Below are positions 14,530-21,047 of a stretch of 25,864 nucleotides of DNA, piece by piece. The stretch comes from Parvimonas sp. Its GTDB lineage: Bacteria; Bacillota; Clostridia; Tissierellales; Peptoniphilaceae. The first letter of the stretch is position 1. Each line of letters starts with the position of its first letter. Location of the stretch: the NCBI GenBank assembly GCA_022770425.1, contig JALEHY010000027.1, positions 1-25,864 of the forward strand, given 5' to 3'. The notes beneath the pieces were generated by a model. It was not told where the DNA came from. It made no database searches and was given only the letters and a program-made list of their open reading frames with translations. The position numbers and the translations under genes are program-made.

Positions 14530-15579
14530 ATGGAATTAACTAAAAAGGCATTATTTAACGAAAATGGAGATATTGAATTATCAAAGAGAAAAATGATAAA
14601 TGGAAATACAACAAATTTAAACGATTTTAATAATGTTAAATATACTTGGACAACAGAATGGTACAGAAATGCAATGAACAATTTTTGGATACCTGAAGAA
14701 ATAAACCTATTTCAAGATTTAAAAGATTATAAAATTTTGGACGAATATGAAAAAAATGCTTTCGATAAGGTTTTAAGTTTTTTAATATTTTTAGATAGCA
14801 TTCAAACTGCAAATTTACCGTATATTGGAGAATATATAACTGCAAATGAGATAAATTTATGCCTTACCATTCAAGCGTTTCAAGAGGCGGTTCATTCACA
14901 AAGTTATGGATATATGCTCGATAGTATTTGCTCTCCTGAGGAAAGAACAAATATTTTATACCAATGGAGAGATGATAAACATCTACTTTCAAGAAATAAA
15001 TTTATCGGCGATTTGTATAACGAATTTCAAGAAAATAAAGATGCTTATCGTTTAGTAAAAACAATGGTTGCAAATTATATTTTAGAGGGAGTTTATTTTT
15101 ATTCGGGATTTATGTTCTTTTATAATCTCGGAAGAAACGGGAAAATGCCGGGAAGTGTTCAAGAAATAAGATATATAAATAGGGATGAAAATACACATCT
15201 TTGGCTTTTTAAAAAAATGATTTTAGAATTACAAAATGAAGAACCTGAGCTTTTTACAAAAGAAAAAGTGGATGTTTACAGAGAAATGATTAGAACAGGT
15301 GTTGAACAGGAAATTGAATGGGGTAAGTATGTGCTTGGAGAAAATATTCCCGGACTTACTATGGAAATGGTTGAAGATTATATAAAATATCTTGGAAATT
15401 TAAGAAGTACAGCTCTAAACTTTGGAAAACTTTATGAAGGACATGATAAAGAACCTGAAAGTATGAAGTGGGTTAGCGAATATTCAGATCCTAATGCAAT
15501 AAAAACTGACTTTTTCGAAGCCAAACCGTCAGCTTACGCAAAATCCAGCATTATTGATGACGACTTGGATGATTTATAA
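14530..15579 (+). CDS. nrdB: Class I ribonucleoside-diphosphate reductase, beta (radical) subunit
   Basis: This 349-residue protein is the ferritin-like subunit that holds the dimetal centre and the stable radical. The metal ligands are recognisable: Asp89 in FLDSIQ, Glu119 and His122 in QEAVHSQSY, Glu186 in LEGVYFY, and Glu220/His223 in RDENTH. The radical Tyr is present as Tyr126 (equivalent of E. coli Tyr122), so it is not a Phe-substituted class Ic type. The C-terminus ends in acidic SIIDDDLDDL, the tail that docks into NrdA. The ribosome binding site AGGAGG lies at 14519-14524, overlapping the nrdA stop region, so the genes are coupled. The metal (Fe or Mn) cannot be told from sequence; no nrdI flavodoxin is adjacent, which favours the Ia-type pair. 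Confidence 0.95.
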   Translation: MELTKKALFNENGDIELSKRKMINGNTTNLNDFNNVKYTWTTEWYRNAMNNFWIPEEINLFQDLKDYKILDEYEKNAFDKVLSFLIFLDSIQTANLPYIGEYITANEINLCLTIQAFQEAVHSQSYGYMLDSICSPEERTNILYQWRDDKHLLSRNKFIGDLYNEFQENKDAYRLVKTMVANYILEGVYFYSGFMFFYNLGRNGKMPGSVQEIRYINRDENTHLWLFKKMILELQNEEPELFTKEKVDVYREMIRTGVEQEIEWGKYVLGENIPGLTMEMVEDYIKYLGNLRSTALNFGKLYEGHDKEPESMKWVSEYSDPNAIKTDFFEAKPSAYAKSSIIDDDLDDL

Positions 15580-15590
15580 AAATTAAAAGC

Positions 15591-15627
15591 TAACAAAAAA
15601 GCAGACCTTTAGTCTGCTTTTTTGTTA
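15591..15627 (+). terminator. Terminator of nrdAB
   Basis: AACAAAAAAGCAGAC (15592-15606) pairs perfectly with GTCTGCTTTTTTGTT (15612-15626) around CTTTA, with the T run in the right arm. Confidence 0.93.
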
Positions 15628-15693
15628 TATTATTAAAAACAAATTAAAAAATATTTGTATGTTACTTAACTTTATTGTTTTATGCAAACGTAA

Positions 15694-15722
15694 TTGACAA
15701 ATAAAAAATAATGAGGTATACT
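15694..15722 (+). promoter_or_regulatory. Orphan sigma-A promoter
   Basis: TTGACA (15694-15699) and TATACT (15717-15722) are 17 bp apart. No open reading frame of any size follows for about 300 bp, only hairpin-rich sequence, so it probably drives an untranslated RNA. Confidence 0.8.
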
Positions 15723-15728
15723 GTAAAT

Positions 15729-15997
15729 AATATTTTTGTAAAACGTTTTTAAGCAGGGGATTTTGACAAAAAAATAACTCACTTTCGTGAGTTGACCTAA
15801 ACAACTTAGGTTAGCCATTACTGGCGGTTTGAATTAATTTTTATTTGAACTCGTAATGTAATCTACATAGGTACTAAGACTTCATTTTCAAATCTTTTGT
15901 CGAAATATTCGTTTGAGAGTAATTGGCTTGAGATATAATAGGGATATAGAGAAAAAAGCTTGATAATTTAGAGCTTTTGGAACTGTATCCCTATTTT
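15729..15997 (+). ncRNA. Candidate structured RNA with tandem hairpins
   Basis: This stretch follows the orphan promoter. Three small hairpins stand in a row: AACTCAC/GTGAGTT around TTTC (15776-15793), ACCTAA/TTAGGT around ACAAC (15795-15811) and GCCA/TGGC around TTAC (15814-15825). Further on a long hairpin, AATAGGGATATAG (15937-15949) with CTGTATCCCTATT (15983-15995), encloses a second stem AAAAGCT/AGCTTTT and is followed by TT and A-rich sequence, so it could be the 3' end. I match it to no known RNA family. It could equally be the remnant of a mobile element end. Confidence 0.45.
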
Positions 15998-16016
15998 AAA
16001 AATCATAGAAAAAGTG

Positions 16017-16022
16017 TATAAT
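16017..16022 (+). promoter_or_regulatory. Candidate promoter -10 for the 16136-16724 gene pair
   Basis: TATAAT at 16017-16022, with weak TTTTAA at 15994-15999 (17 bp). The predicted start near 16029 falls just before the palindrome at 16031-16046. Confidence 0.45.
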
Positions 16023-16030
16023 AATAAAAA

Positions 16031-16046
16031 ATATGAGATTTCATAT
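16031..16046. repeat. Palindrome ATATGA/TCATAT, operator-like
   Basis: ATATGA (16031-16036) and TCATAT (16041-16046) flank GATT. The half-site TTCATATGA is shared with the repeats at 17276-17311 in front of the XRE regulator gene, and like those it lies at a predicted transcription start. Confidence 0.45.
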
Positions 16047-16100
16047 GAGCTTCAAAAAATATTTCGGTTTATTATTCAGTAACTACTTTTTTCAAGGAAT

Positions 16101-16426
16101 GTGAAAAATAAAAGAGATGGATAATCAGAGCATACTTGTTTACAATCGGTATATTGCTAAGTATCATCATTATATTTCTAATATGTTTTCTTGGTATAGG
16201 GATAGATATTTTATATTTGTTGCTGATGATTTTCATATTTGGAGCAATTGTTTCTTTTTTACAAAAAGATAGTACTACGATTGATTCGTTAAGTGAGGAA
16301 GAATTATTTACATTATTAGAATATAAGGAGAAGAAAAATGTTATTGTTGGAAATAAAAGAAAATGCAGGTTGGGTGTTATCACAATGGAACTTAACATAC
16401 GCTGTTGGCTGGGAACAGATATGTAA
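16101..16426 (+). pseudogene. Small membrane protein gene with apparent frame disruptions
   Basis: The open frame runs 16112-16426 and encodes two adjacent hydrophobic segments (IGILLSIIIIFLICFLGIG and LYLLLMIFIFGAIVSFL) and an acidic tail (DSLSEEELFTLLEYKEKKN). It has no credible start: a TTG at 16136 is already at the edge of the first helix and has no ribosome binding site. A GTG at 16101 gives MKNKR, and only a two-base slip before TGGATAATC would join it naturally to the membrane part. At the 3' end the frame reads 89 bases into the next gene with an implausible sequence, suggesting a second disruption near 16340. It is therefore probably a damaged gene, though a functional short protein from the TTG start is possible. 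Confidence 0.5.
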
Positions 16427-16724
16427 AGCGGTTTATTTTATGTTTGATTACTATGATAATACAGAAATTTTGGTAGATGACAAGCTGATTGATTTATCAT
16501 CAAAAGAAGAAATTATAAAGATTGACGAATCTGGGAGCATGACGATTAGAGGTGTTTCAAAAATTATGAAAGTTCCTTTAATGATAACTTTTTTTAACCA
16601 GACAAGTGCAGTAAATGTAAATGTTGCACAAGTAAATGAGGAATTCAAAACCGTAGATTATCAAAAGTTTAATTTTTCTTTATGTCAGTATATGGATAGC
16701 GTTGAATTATCAATGCATAGATAA
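16338..16724 (+). CDS. Hypothetical protein in accessory region
   Basis: I do not recognise this 128-residue protein. It is soluble, without signal peptide or membrane helix, rich in aromatic residues near the start (GWVLSQWNLTYAVGWEQ, YFMFDYYDN) and beta-prone later (LMITFFNQTSAVNVNVAQV). AAGGAG (16325-16330) supports the ATG at 16338. It follows the disrupted membrane-protein gene, from which it may have been expressed as part of a unit. It is followed by more than 600 bp without an intact gene. Position among decayed sequence suggests an acquired element, and a role such as an immunity or antitoxin partner is conceivable but unsupported. Confidence 0.6.
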   Translation: MLLLEIKENAGWVLSQWNLTYAVGWEQICKAVYFMFDYYDNTEILVDDKLIDLSSKEEIIKIDESGSMTIRGVSKIMKVPLMITFFNQTSAVNVNVAQVNEEFKTVDYQKFNFSLCQYMDSVELSMHR

Positions 16725-16878
16725 TTTAAATTCAGCAAAATAAGAGACAATAGTAAAAGAGAATATAAATAACGAAAAATATGAGTTTTAACGGCAAGAT
16801 AGCGATGTGTGAGAATAGAACCAATTTATCTAAGATATTAACGAAACAAGTTGGAGAAATGTACCGGAGAAAAATTAA

Positions 16879-17231
16879 GGAAAACAACAGCTGAATTATA
16901 ATCAAAATTCAGATACGGACAGTTCAGAAGAACGAATAAATACCAATAAAGGAGTAGCTTCATCTCTGTCAAAGGCAAGGCAAGTGTAGAGGAAAATAAG
17001 GATCATTCGACTCATCACGATGATGGGAAACAAACAAAAGAAACAGATAAGTGTTCAGCAGATGCAAGGCAATCTGTTACTTTCCGGATAAAATCTTAAG
17101 AGACATTTCGTTTAATCATCAATTACGATGATCAAAGTGAAAATGTAATACTTCTAATTGAGGGATCTGAGGAGGAGCCTATTAATATGGTAGAGAAAAA
17201 TGAAAAGTCAAAAGAAGAAATCAAAAAATAG
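16879..17231 (+). pseudogene. Decayed coding remnant, hydrophilic protein
   Basis: The stretch 16725-17235 contains no intact gene, but two linked frames look like former coding sequence. One runs 16879-16989 (..NSDTDSSEERINTNK..). The other runs 16983-17231 with one internal stop at 17097 (..VEENKDHSTHHDDGK.., ..RLIINYDDQSENVILLI..). The content is acidic and polar, like the linker and tail of a secreted or conjugation protein, but no family is recognisable. Within it GGAGGAG (17171-17177) precedes an ATG at 17187 for a 14-codon frame in the same phase; this may be chance. Confidence 0.4.
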
Positions 17232-17242
17232 AAATTTGTCAC

Positions 17243-17271
17243 TTGTAAAAAATAATGAAATCAAGTATCAT
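17243..17271 (+). promoter_or_regulatory. Promoter of the XRE regulator operon
   Basis: TTGTAA (17243-17248) and TATCAT (17266-17271) are 17 bp apart. The predicted start near 17278 lies in the palindromic repeats, as expected for autoregulation. Confidence 0.55.
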
Positions 17272-17275
17272 ATAA

Positions 17276-17311
17276 ATATGAAGTAAACTTCATATGAAAT
17301 TCGCTTCATAT
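17276..17311. repeat. Overlapping palindromes, likely operator of the XRE regulator
   Basis: ATATGAAG (17276-17283) and CTTCATAT (17288-17295) form a perfect inverted repeat with a TAAA spacer. A second palindrome shares the middle: ATATGAA (17292-17298) with TTCATAT (17305-17311). The CTTCATAT half-sites are thus repeated 16 bp apart. Position over the transcription start and directly before a small HTH gene supports an operator for that protein. Confidence 0.65.
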
Positions 17312-17340
17312 TTGTGAATAAGATATTGTGAAAGGATAAT

Positions 17341-17553
17341 ATGATTAATAAATTAAGATTAATGAGGGAAAAGAAATCAATTACTCAGGAAGAACTTGCT
17401 AATATGGTTGGAGTAACTGCCAGAACCATTATATCTTTGGAAAAAGGACAATATAAGCCGTCAATTATGTTAGCATACAAATTGAGTTTGATTTTTAGAC
17501 TGTCTATTGAAGAATTATTTATGTTAGAAGACAACTTAAAGGAGGAACTATGA
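17341..17553 (+). CDS. XRE-family (Cro/CI-type) transcriptional regulator
   Basis: This 70-residue protein is a single helix-turn-helix domain: LRLMREKKSITQEELANMVGVTARTIISLEKGQYKPSIMLAYKLSLIFRLSIEELF. It matches the short YozG-like group of XRE regulators that typically precede a small membrane protein. AAAGGA (17331-17336) lies at short spacing before the ATG at 17341. Its stop overlaps the next gene by four bases (ATGA). The palindromic repeats over its promoter suggest that it represses itself and its partner. Confidence 0.92.
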   Translation: MINKLRLMREKKSITQEELANMVGVTARTIISLEKGQYKPSIMLAYKLSLIFRLSIEELFMLEDNLKEEL

Positions 17554-17957
17554 GAAAAAATTTTTATTTGATAATTGCTGTTATAGTGGCATTAGTAGGA
17601 TTGTTAATATATGTTATAAACAGAAAGATTAATGTAGAATATTTGCTCGGAAGTATCTTTTTTATGGATGTCTATTTAAAGGATTGCTATAGTCAATCCA
17701 GAGAGGATATATTTAAGGACGGTAGCGTTAATAGATTTGATGAAAGATCAGAGCTTATTTTTTATAAGAGTAGAGCGAAGGTTAATGTTATAGTTCAATG
17801 TATGTGTTCGGGGATGTTTTTAATTGCAACAATTTTGAGATTTATTGGGATATCTTTTTATGGCATAGATTTACTTATGATTTTTTCGTTCGTAATATAC
17901 ATTATTATCTCCGGTCTAAATGTTTATTTTAATAAAAAAATAGATATGGAACAGTAA
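17550..17957 (+). CDS. Membrane protein paired with XRE regulator
   Basis: This 135-residue protein has four hydrophobic segments: about residues 5-23, 28-40 (weaker), 75-95 and 100-125, with a polar loop between (DCYSQSREDIFKDGSVNRFDERSE). Similar four-helix proteins are regularly found coupled to YozG-like regulators in Firmicutes; their function is not established, and a role in sensing membrane or peptide stress has been considered. GGAGG (17541-17545) precedes the ATG at 17550, which overlaps the regulator's stop. A weak hairpin at 18066-18090 may end the unit. Confidence 0.85.
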   Translation: MRKNFYLIIAVIVALVGLLIYVINRKINVEYLLGSIFFMDVYLKDCYSQSREDIFKDGSVNRFDERSELIFYKSRAKVNVIVQCMCSGMFLIATILRFIGISFYGIDLLMIFSFVIYIIISGLNVYFNKKIDMEQ

Positions 17958-18065
17958 GTTTTTGGGAAAAGGAAAATGTCAGATGTTACTTTATTCGTTA
18001 CTGTTTATACCTTGTGTAAAGACTGTTAGAGCAAAAATTTTGTTATAAAAAAGATATAAAATATA

Positions 18066-18090
18066 AAAACAGCAATCAATTGGCTGTTTT
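18066..18090 (+). terminator. Weak terminator-like hairpin
   Basis: AAAACAGC (18066-18073) pairs with GCTGTTTT (18083-18090). The following GATTTGC is a poor T run. The stretch 17958-18065 holds nothing else I can identify. Confidence 0.5.
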
Positions 18091-18367
18091 GATTTGCATA
18101 TATAATATTTGAGAAAGAAACAACATTATTTAGTAATTTAGAAATCGAGAACTACGATTACGATTATGATTTCAAAAGTTGTCAGTTTTAAAATAGATAT
18201 AGAGAGATTTGAATTACTGTATTATATCTTTTTTAGTCGTTTGATGTTAATAAATTGGTAGTTATTATTCTTAGAGATACTTAACATATATCTGATATGA
18301 TTTACATATGTCTTACAAAGTTGGACAATATTCCGATTTTTTATGTATCATCGCTATATAAAACTTA

Positions 18368-18710
18368 TTAATAATATCGTATTATTTGTAATGTCCCATC
18401 TGTGCCGTTTTTACCTGTAAATATGTGTAGCTGAGCTTTTTGTAATAGATTTGTATGGTTCATTAAGCATTGTTCCGATACATCTACGATGAAAATTTTT
18501 TCTCTATAACTTATTTGATTTTTATATTCATACATTTTTCCAAAATTTCTAATTTATTTCACCAAGTAATGTATATTTTATAATTTCAGTCCTTACATCT
18601 TCAAGAGAAAAATTTAAGACATTAAATTGTTTAGTAGCAACACTATAAAAATCATCGTATAGACAAGTAGATTGAATATTTACTTGTTTTTTTGCACATT
18701 TTCAAAATGT
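18368..18710 (-). pseudogene. Decayed gene remnant on the minus strand
   Basis: The 860-bp gap before 18818 holds no intact gene, but on the minus strand two frames read like protein. One covers about 18710-18549 (..LYDDFYSVATKQFNVLNFS.., ..RTEIIKYTLLGEI, stop). The other, after a frame change, covers about 18535-18368 (..YKNQISYREKIFIVDVSEQ.., ..QLHIFTGKNGTDGTLQIIR, stop). A further scrap (NNYQFINIKRLKKI) lies around 18220-18260. The frames join in the right order, as expected for a gene broken by small indels. No start codon or ribosome binding site remains and I cannot name the family. Confidence 0.45.
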
Positions 18711-18756
18711 TTAGCGGGTGTTAATCAATACTTAATTAAATTTACCTCTGTTAATA

Positions 18757-18786
18757 TTGTAAATTATTGTTAAAAAATGGTATAAT
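18757..18786 (+). promoter_or_regulatory. Extended -10 promoter of the NUDIX-EamA-rsuA operon
   Basis: TTGTAA (18757-18762) and TATAAT (18781-18786) are 18 bp apart, with TGG directly before the -10 giving the extended form TGGTATAAT. Confidence 0.8.
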
Positions 18787-18817
18787 GTTTTTAGACTTTT
18801 TATAGTGAGGTGATATT

Positions 18818-19279
18818 TTGGAAAACATTTTACAAAATATGTGTATGATTTATGATAGAGATAATGATAAAATTTTAGTTTTAGATAAGGTTAAAAAATA
18901 TGGTTGGGAGGGACTTACTTTTGTAGGTGGGCATACTGAAGCCAAAGAAAGTATGTATTCATCTTGTGTTAGAGAGGTTTTTGAAGAAACCGGTCTTGAT
19001 GTTTTTGATTTAAAACTAAAAGGAGTTGTCAGTTGGATTGATAGTTTTGCAAATAAAAGATGGATTGGATTTTTGTATTATACTGAAAAATTTTCAGGGG
19101 AATTGATTTGTGATAATGTTGAAGGGAAACTTTCTTGGATGAGTATTGATGAACTTAGATCTTCGGATAATAAGAGTGAAACTATTGATGAAATTTTGGA
19201 TATTTATTTGAATGATGGGTTAAGTGAGTTGGTTGTTGAGTGGAACGACGGTAAGTTTATAGGTAATACATTTTTTTAA
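18818..19279 (+). CDS. NUDIX hydrolase, MutT/8-oxo-dGTP diphosphatase-like
   Basis: This 153-residue protein has a complete Nudix box at residues 38-60: Gly38, Glu44, then REVFEETGL with Arg52, Glu53, Glu56 and Glu57 for Mg2+ binding. Such enzymes hydrolyse nucleoside diphosphates linked to another group; the compact form and the N-terminal NMCMIYDRDNDKILVLDK resemble MutT-type 8-oxo-dGTP diphosphatases of Firmicutes, but the substrate is not certain. The start is a TTG at 18818 with GAGGTGAT (18807-18814) upstream; no ATG occurs before the conserved strand. It is the first gene after an extended -10 promoter and is followed ten bases later by an EamA transporter gene. Confidence 0.92.
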   Translation: MENILQNMCMIYDRDNDKILVLDKVKKYGWEGLTFVGGHTEAKESMYSSCVREVFEETGLDVFDLKLKGVVSWIDSFANKRWIGFLYYTEKFSGELICDNVEGKLSWMSIDELRSSDNKSETIDEILDIYLNDGLSELVVEWNDGKFIGNTFF

Positions 19280-19289
19280 GGGGGAGATT

Positions 19290-20174
19290 ATGAGTTTTAT
19301 TAAAGGAATTATTTTTACGATTATATCTGCGTTTGTTTTCGGATTTACGCCTATTCTTGCAAAATTTACTTATGACGGAGGAAACAATGCTGTTACACTT
19401 ACTTTTTTAAGGGCTTTGCTTGGAATACCTTTTTTATACTTCGGTATGAAAAAAAATAAAACAACTATGAAGATAACAAAAAGAGAATTTTTGCATTTTA
19501 TAGGACTTTCGTTTTTAGGTATAGGTATTACAACAACTGCGCTTTATGCTTCATACAGTTATATTTCCGTTGGTATGGCTACAACTTTGCATTTTATATA
19601 TCCTTGTGTTGTTTATTTTATTTGTATTTTGTTTTTTAGAGAAAAAATTACTCTTAAAAAGATGTTGGCACTTGTTTTTTCTATGATAGGAATTGTGATG
19701 TTGGTTGATGAAATTCGTGGCGGTAGTGCTTTGGGAGTTTTTTTGGCGACTCTTTCAGGTATAACGTATGGACTTTTTTTGGTTTATTTGGATAAGAGCG
19801 GATTTAAGCATATGGATCCGTTTAAATGTACTTTATACATAAGTTTGTTTAATATAGTGGGACTATTTGTTTTTGGAAAGTTTACAGGAGAACTTACTTT
19901 TGCGCTTACTCCTTTGGCTTGGGGACTTACAATTTTGATTTCATTTTTAACTGCAATATTCGGAAATGCATTCTTACAACTTGGGGTTAAGTATTGCGGG
20001 GCGACTACTGCATCAATTCTTTGTACATTCGAACCTATTACGAGTGTTGTTTTAGGGATAATTTTTCTTAGTGAATCAATTACTATATTTAAACTTGTGG
20101 GCTGTGGGTTAATTGTTTTAGCAGTATTGTTATTGTCAATAAATAACAGTGTAAAAAGGAAAAAGAGGACGTAA
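19290..20174 (+). CDS. EamA/DMT-family permease
   Basis: This 294-residue membrane protein has about ten helices in two EamA repeats, the drug/metabolite transporter architecture. Typical sequence includes FGFTPILAKFTYDGG with TFLRALLGIPFL in the first repeat, the end-of-repeat AGIGITTTALYASYSYISVGMATTLHFIYPCVV-like region, and the second repeat closing with CTFEPITSVVLGIIFLSESIT. It probably exports a small metabolite; substrates of this family cannot be read from sequence. AAGGGGGAG (19278-19286) supports the ATG at 19290. Its stop codon abuts the start of rsuA directly, so the genes are co-expressed. Confidence 0.9.
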   Translation: MSFIKGIIFTIISAFVFGFTPILAKFTYDGGNNAVTLTFLRALLGIPFLYFGMKKNKTTMKITKREFLHFIGLSFLGIGITTTALYASYSYISVGMATTLHFIYPCVVYFICILFFREKITLKKMLALVFSMIGIVMLVDEIRGGSALGVFLATLSGITYGLFLVYLDKSGFKHMDPFKCTLYISLFNIVGLFVFGKFTGELTFALTPLAWGLTILISFLTAIFGNAFLQLGVKYCGATTASILCTFEPITSVVLGIIFLSESITIFKLVGCGLIVLAVLLLSINNSVKRKKRT

Positions 20175-20882
20175 ATGAAAATAAGATTAGATAGAATGTT
20201 ATCTCATATGGGGATTGGAAGTCGCACGGAAGTTAAAAAATATTTGAAGATGTGTAGAGTTAAGGTAAATGGCAATTTTGAAAAAAATTTTAGCAGACAG
20301 GTAGATACTGAAAAAGACGAGATTTTATTTGATGGTCATAAAGTTTTATATAAAGAGTTTACGTATATAATGTTAAATAAGCCTAAAGGTTGTATAAGTG
20401 CAACATTTGATTCTAAGTTAAAAACTGTATTGGATTTGTTATTAATTCCTTATTCAAATATGGAACTTTTTCCGGTAGGAAGGCTTGATATTGATACAAC
20501 CGGTTTTTTGATATTAACAAATGACGGTAAATTTTCTTATAATGTTACAAGTCCTAAAAAGAAGGTAAATAAAAAATATTTTGTAAAACTTTTGAAAAAT
20601 TTAACTGATGATCAAAAAGAAAAACTTGAAAACGGAATTTATTTTGAAAAGGAAGATTTTACTACAGAAAGTGCGAAAGTTGAAGAGATTTCAGAAAAAG
20701 AAATACATTTGACGATTTCGGAAGGAAAATTTCATCAAGTAAAAAGAATGTTAGAATATGTCGGAAATGAAGTTATTGAGTTAAAGAGGGTAAAAATCGG
20801 AAACTTAAGTTTAGATGACAATTTAAAATTAGGGGAATACAGAGAATTAACCAAAGAAGAAATAGAAAAGATATTCGAGTAA
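20175..20882 (+). CDS. rsuA: 16S rRNA pseudouridine synthase RsuA
   Basis: This 235-residue protein has an N-terminal S4 RNA-binding domain (residues 1-60, IRLDRMLSHMGIGSRTEVKKYL) and an RsuA/RluB-type catalytic domain. The catalytic motif is GRLDIDTTGFLILTND with Asp105. The MLNKPKGCISATFD segment is the RsuA-type rather than the RluB-type variant, so the expected target is U516 (E. coli numbering) of 16S rRNA. AGAGGA (20164-20169) supports the ATG at 20175, which follows the EamA stop without a gap. It is the last gene of the NUDIX-EamA-rsuA unit; no clear terminator follows. Confidence 0.92.
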   Translation: MKIRLDRMLSHMGIGSRTEVKKYLKMCRVKVNGNFEKNFSRQVDTEKDEILFDGHKVLYKEFTYIMLNKPKGCISATFDSKLKTVLDLLLIPYSNMELFPVGRLDIDTTGFLILTNDGKFSYNVTSPKKKVNKKYFVKLLKNLTDDQKEKLENGIYFEKEDFTTESAKVEEISEKEIHLTISEGKFHQVKRMLEYVGNEVIELKRVKIGNLSLDDNLKLGEYRELTKEEIEKIFE

Positions 20883-20908
20883 AACTTGGATTTCTTTTTT
20901 TTATTTTT

Positions 20909-20920
20909 ATGGTATAATAA
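20909..20920 (+). promoter_or_regulatory. Upstream metG promoter, extended -10
   Basis: ATGGTATAATAA contains the extended -10 TGGTATAAT (20910-20918). The same 12 bases recur exactly 90 bp downstream at 20999. A -35 at useful spacing is not evident (TTGGAT at 20886 is 21 bp away). Confidence 0.6.
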
Positions 20921-20954
20921 CTATAAGTTTATGCCTTGTGATAAGATTATAGTT
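20919..20954 (+). other. Inverted repeat in the metG leader
   Basis: AACTATAA (20919-20926) and TTATAGTT (20947-20954) are a perfect 8-bp inverted repeat around 20 nt. It starts at the predicted start of the upstream transcript. It has no T run. Confidence 0.5.
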
Positions 20955-20980
20955 ATTTCACCGTAATTACCTTAAATGAA

Positions 20981-21008
20981 TTATCAAAAAAAGAAATTAT
21001 GGTATAAT
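20981..21008 (+). promoter_or_regulatory. Proximal metG promoter
   Basis: TTATCA (20981-20986) and TATAAT (21003-21008) are 16 bp apart, with TGG before the -10 (extended). Confidence 0.7.
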
Positions 21009-21047
21009 AAAACTGTATAAATATTGTAAATTTAAGGAGGAATTATT

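Noticed and set aside
16117..16278. 53-codon frame from the ATG at 16117
   Set aside because: It is an out-of-frame reading of the membrane-protein gene with composition dominated by Tyr/His/Phe, unlike a real protein.
16072..16398. 108-codon minus-strand frame
   Set aside because: It is the mirror of the hydrophobic plus-strand frame, without a plausible ribosome binding site or protein-like order.
15627..18720. Insertion sequence or group II intron in the accessory region
   Set aside because: No transposase, reverse transcriptase, domain V-like structure or paired terminal repeats with target duplications could be seen.
20883..21047. T-box riboswitch in front of metG
   Set aside because: The leader is too short and neither the AGGGTGGNACCGCG T-box sequence nor a specifier stem is present.
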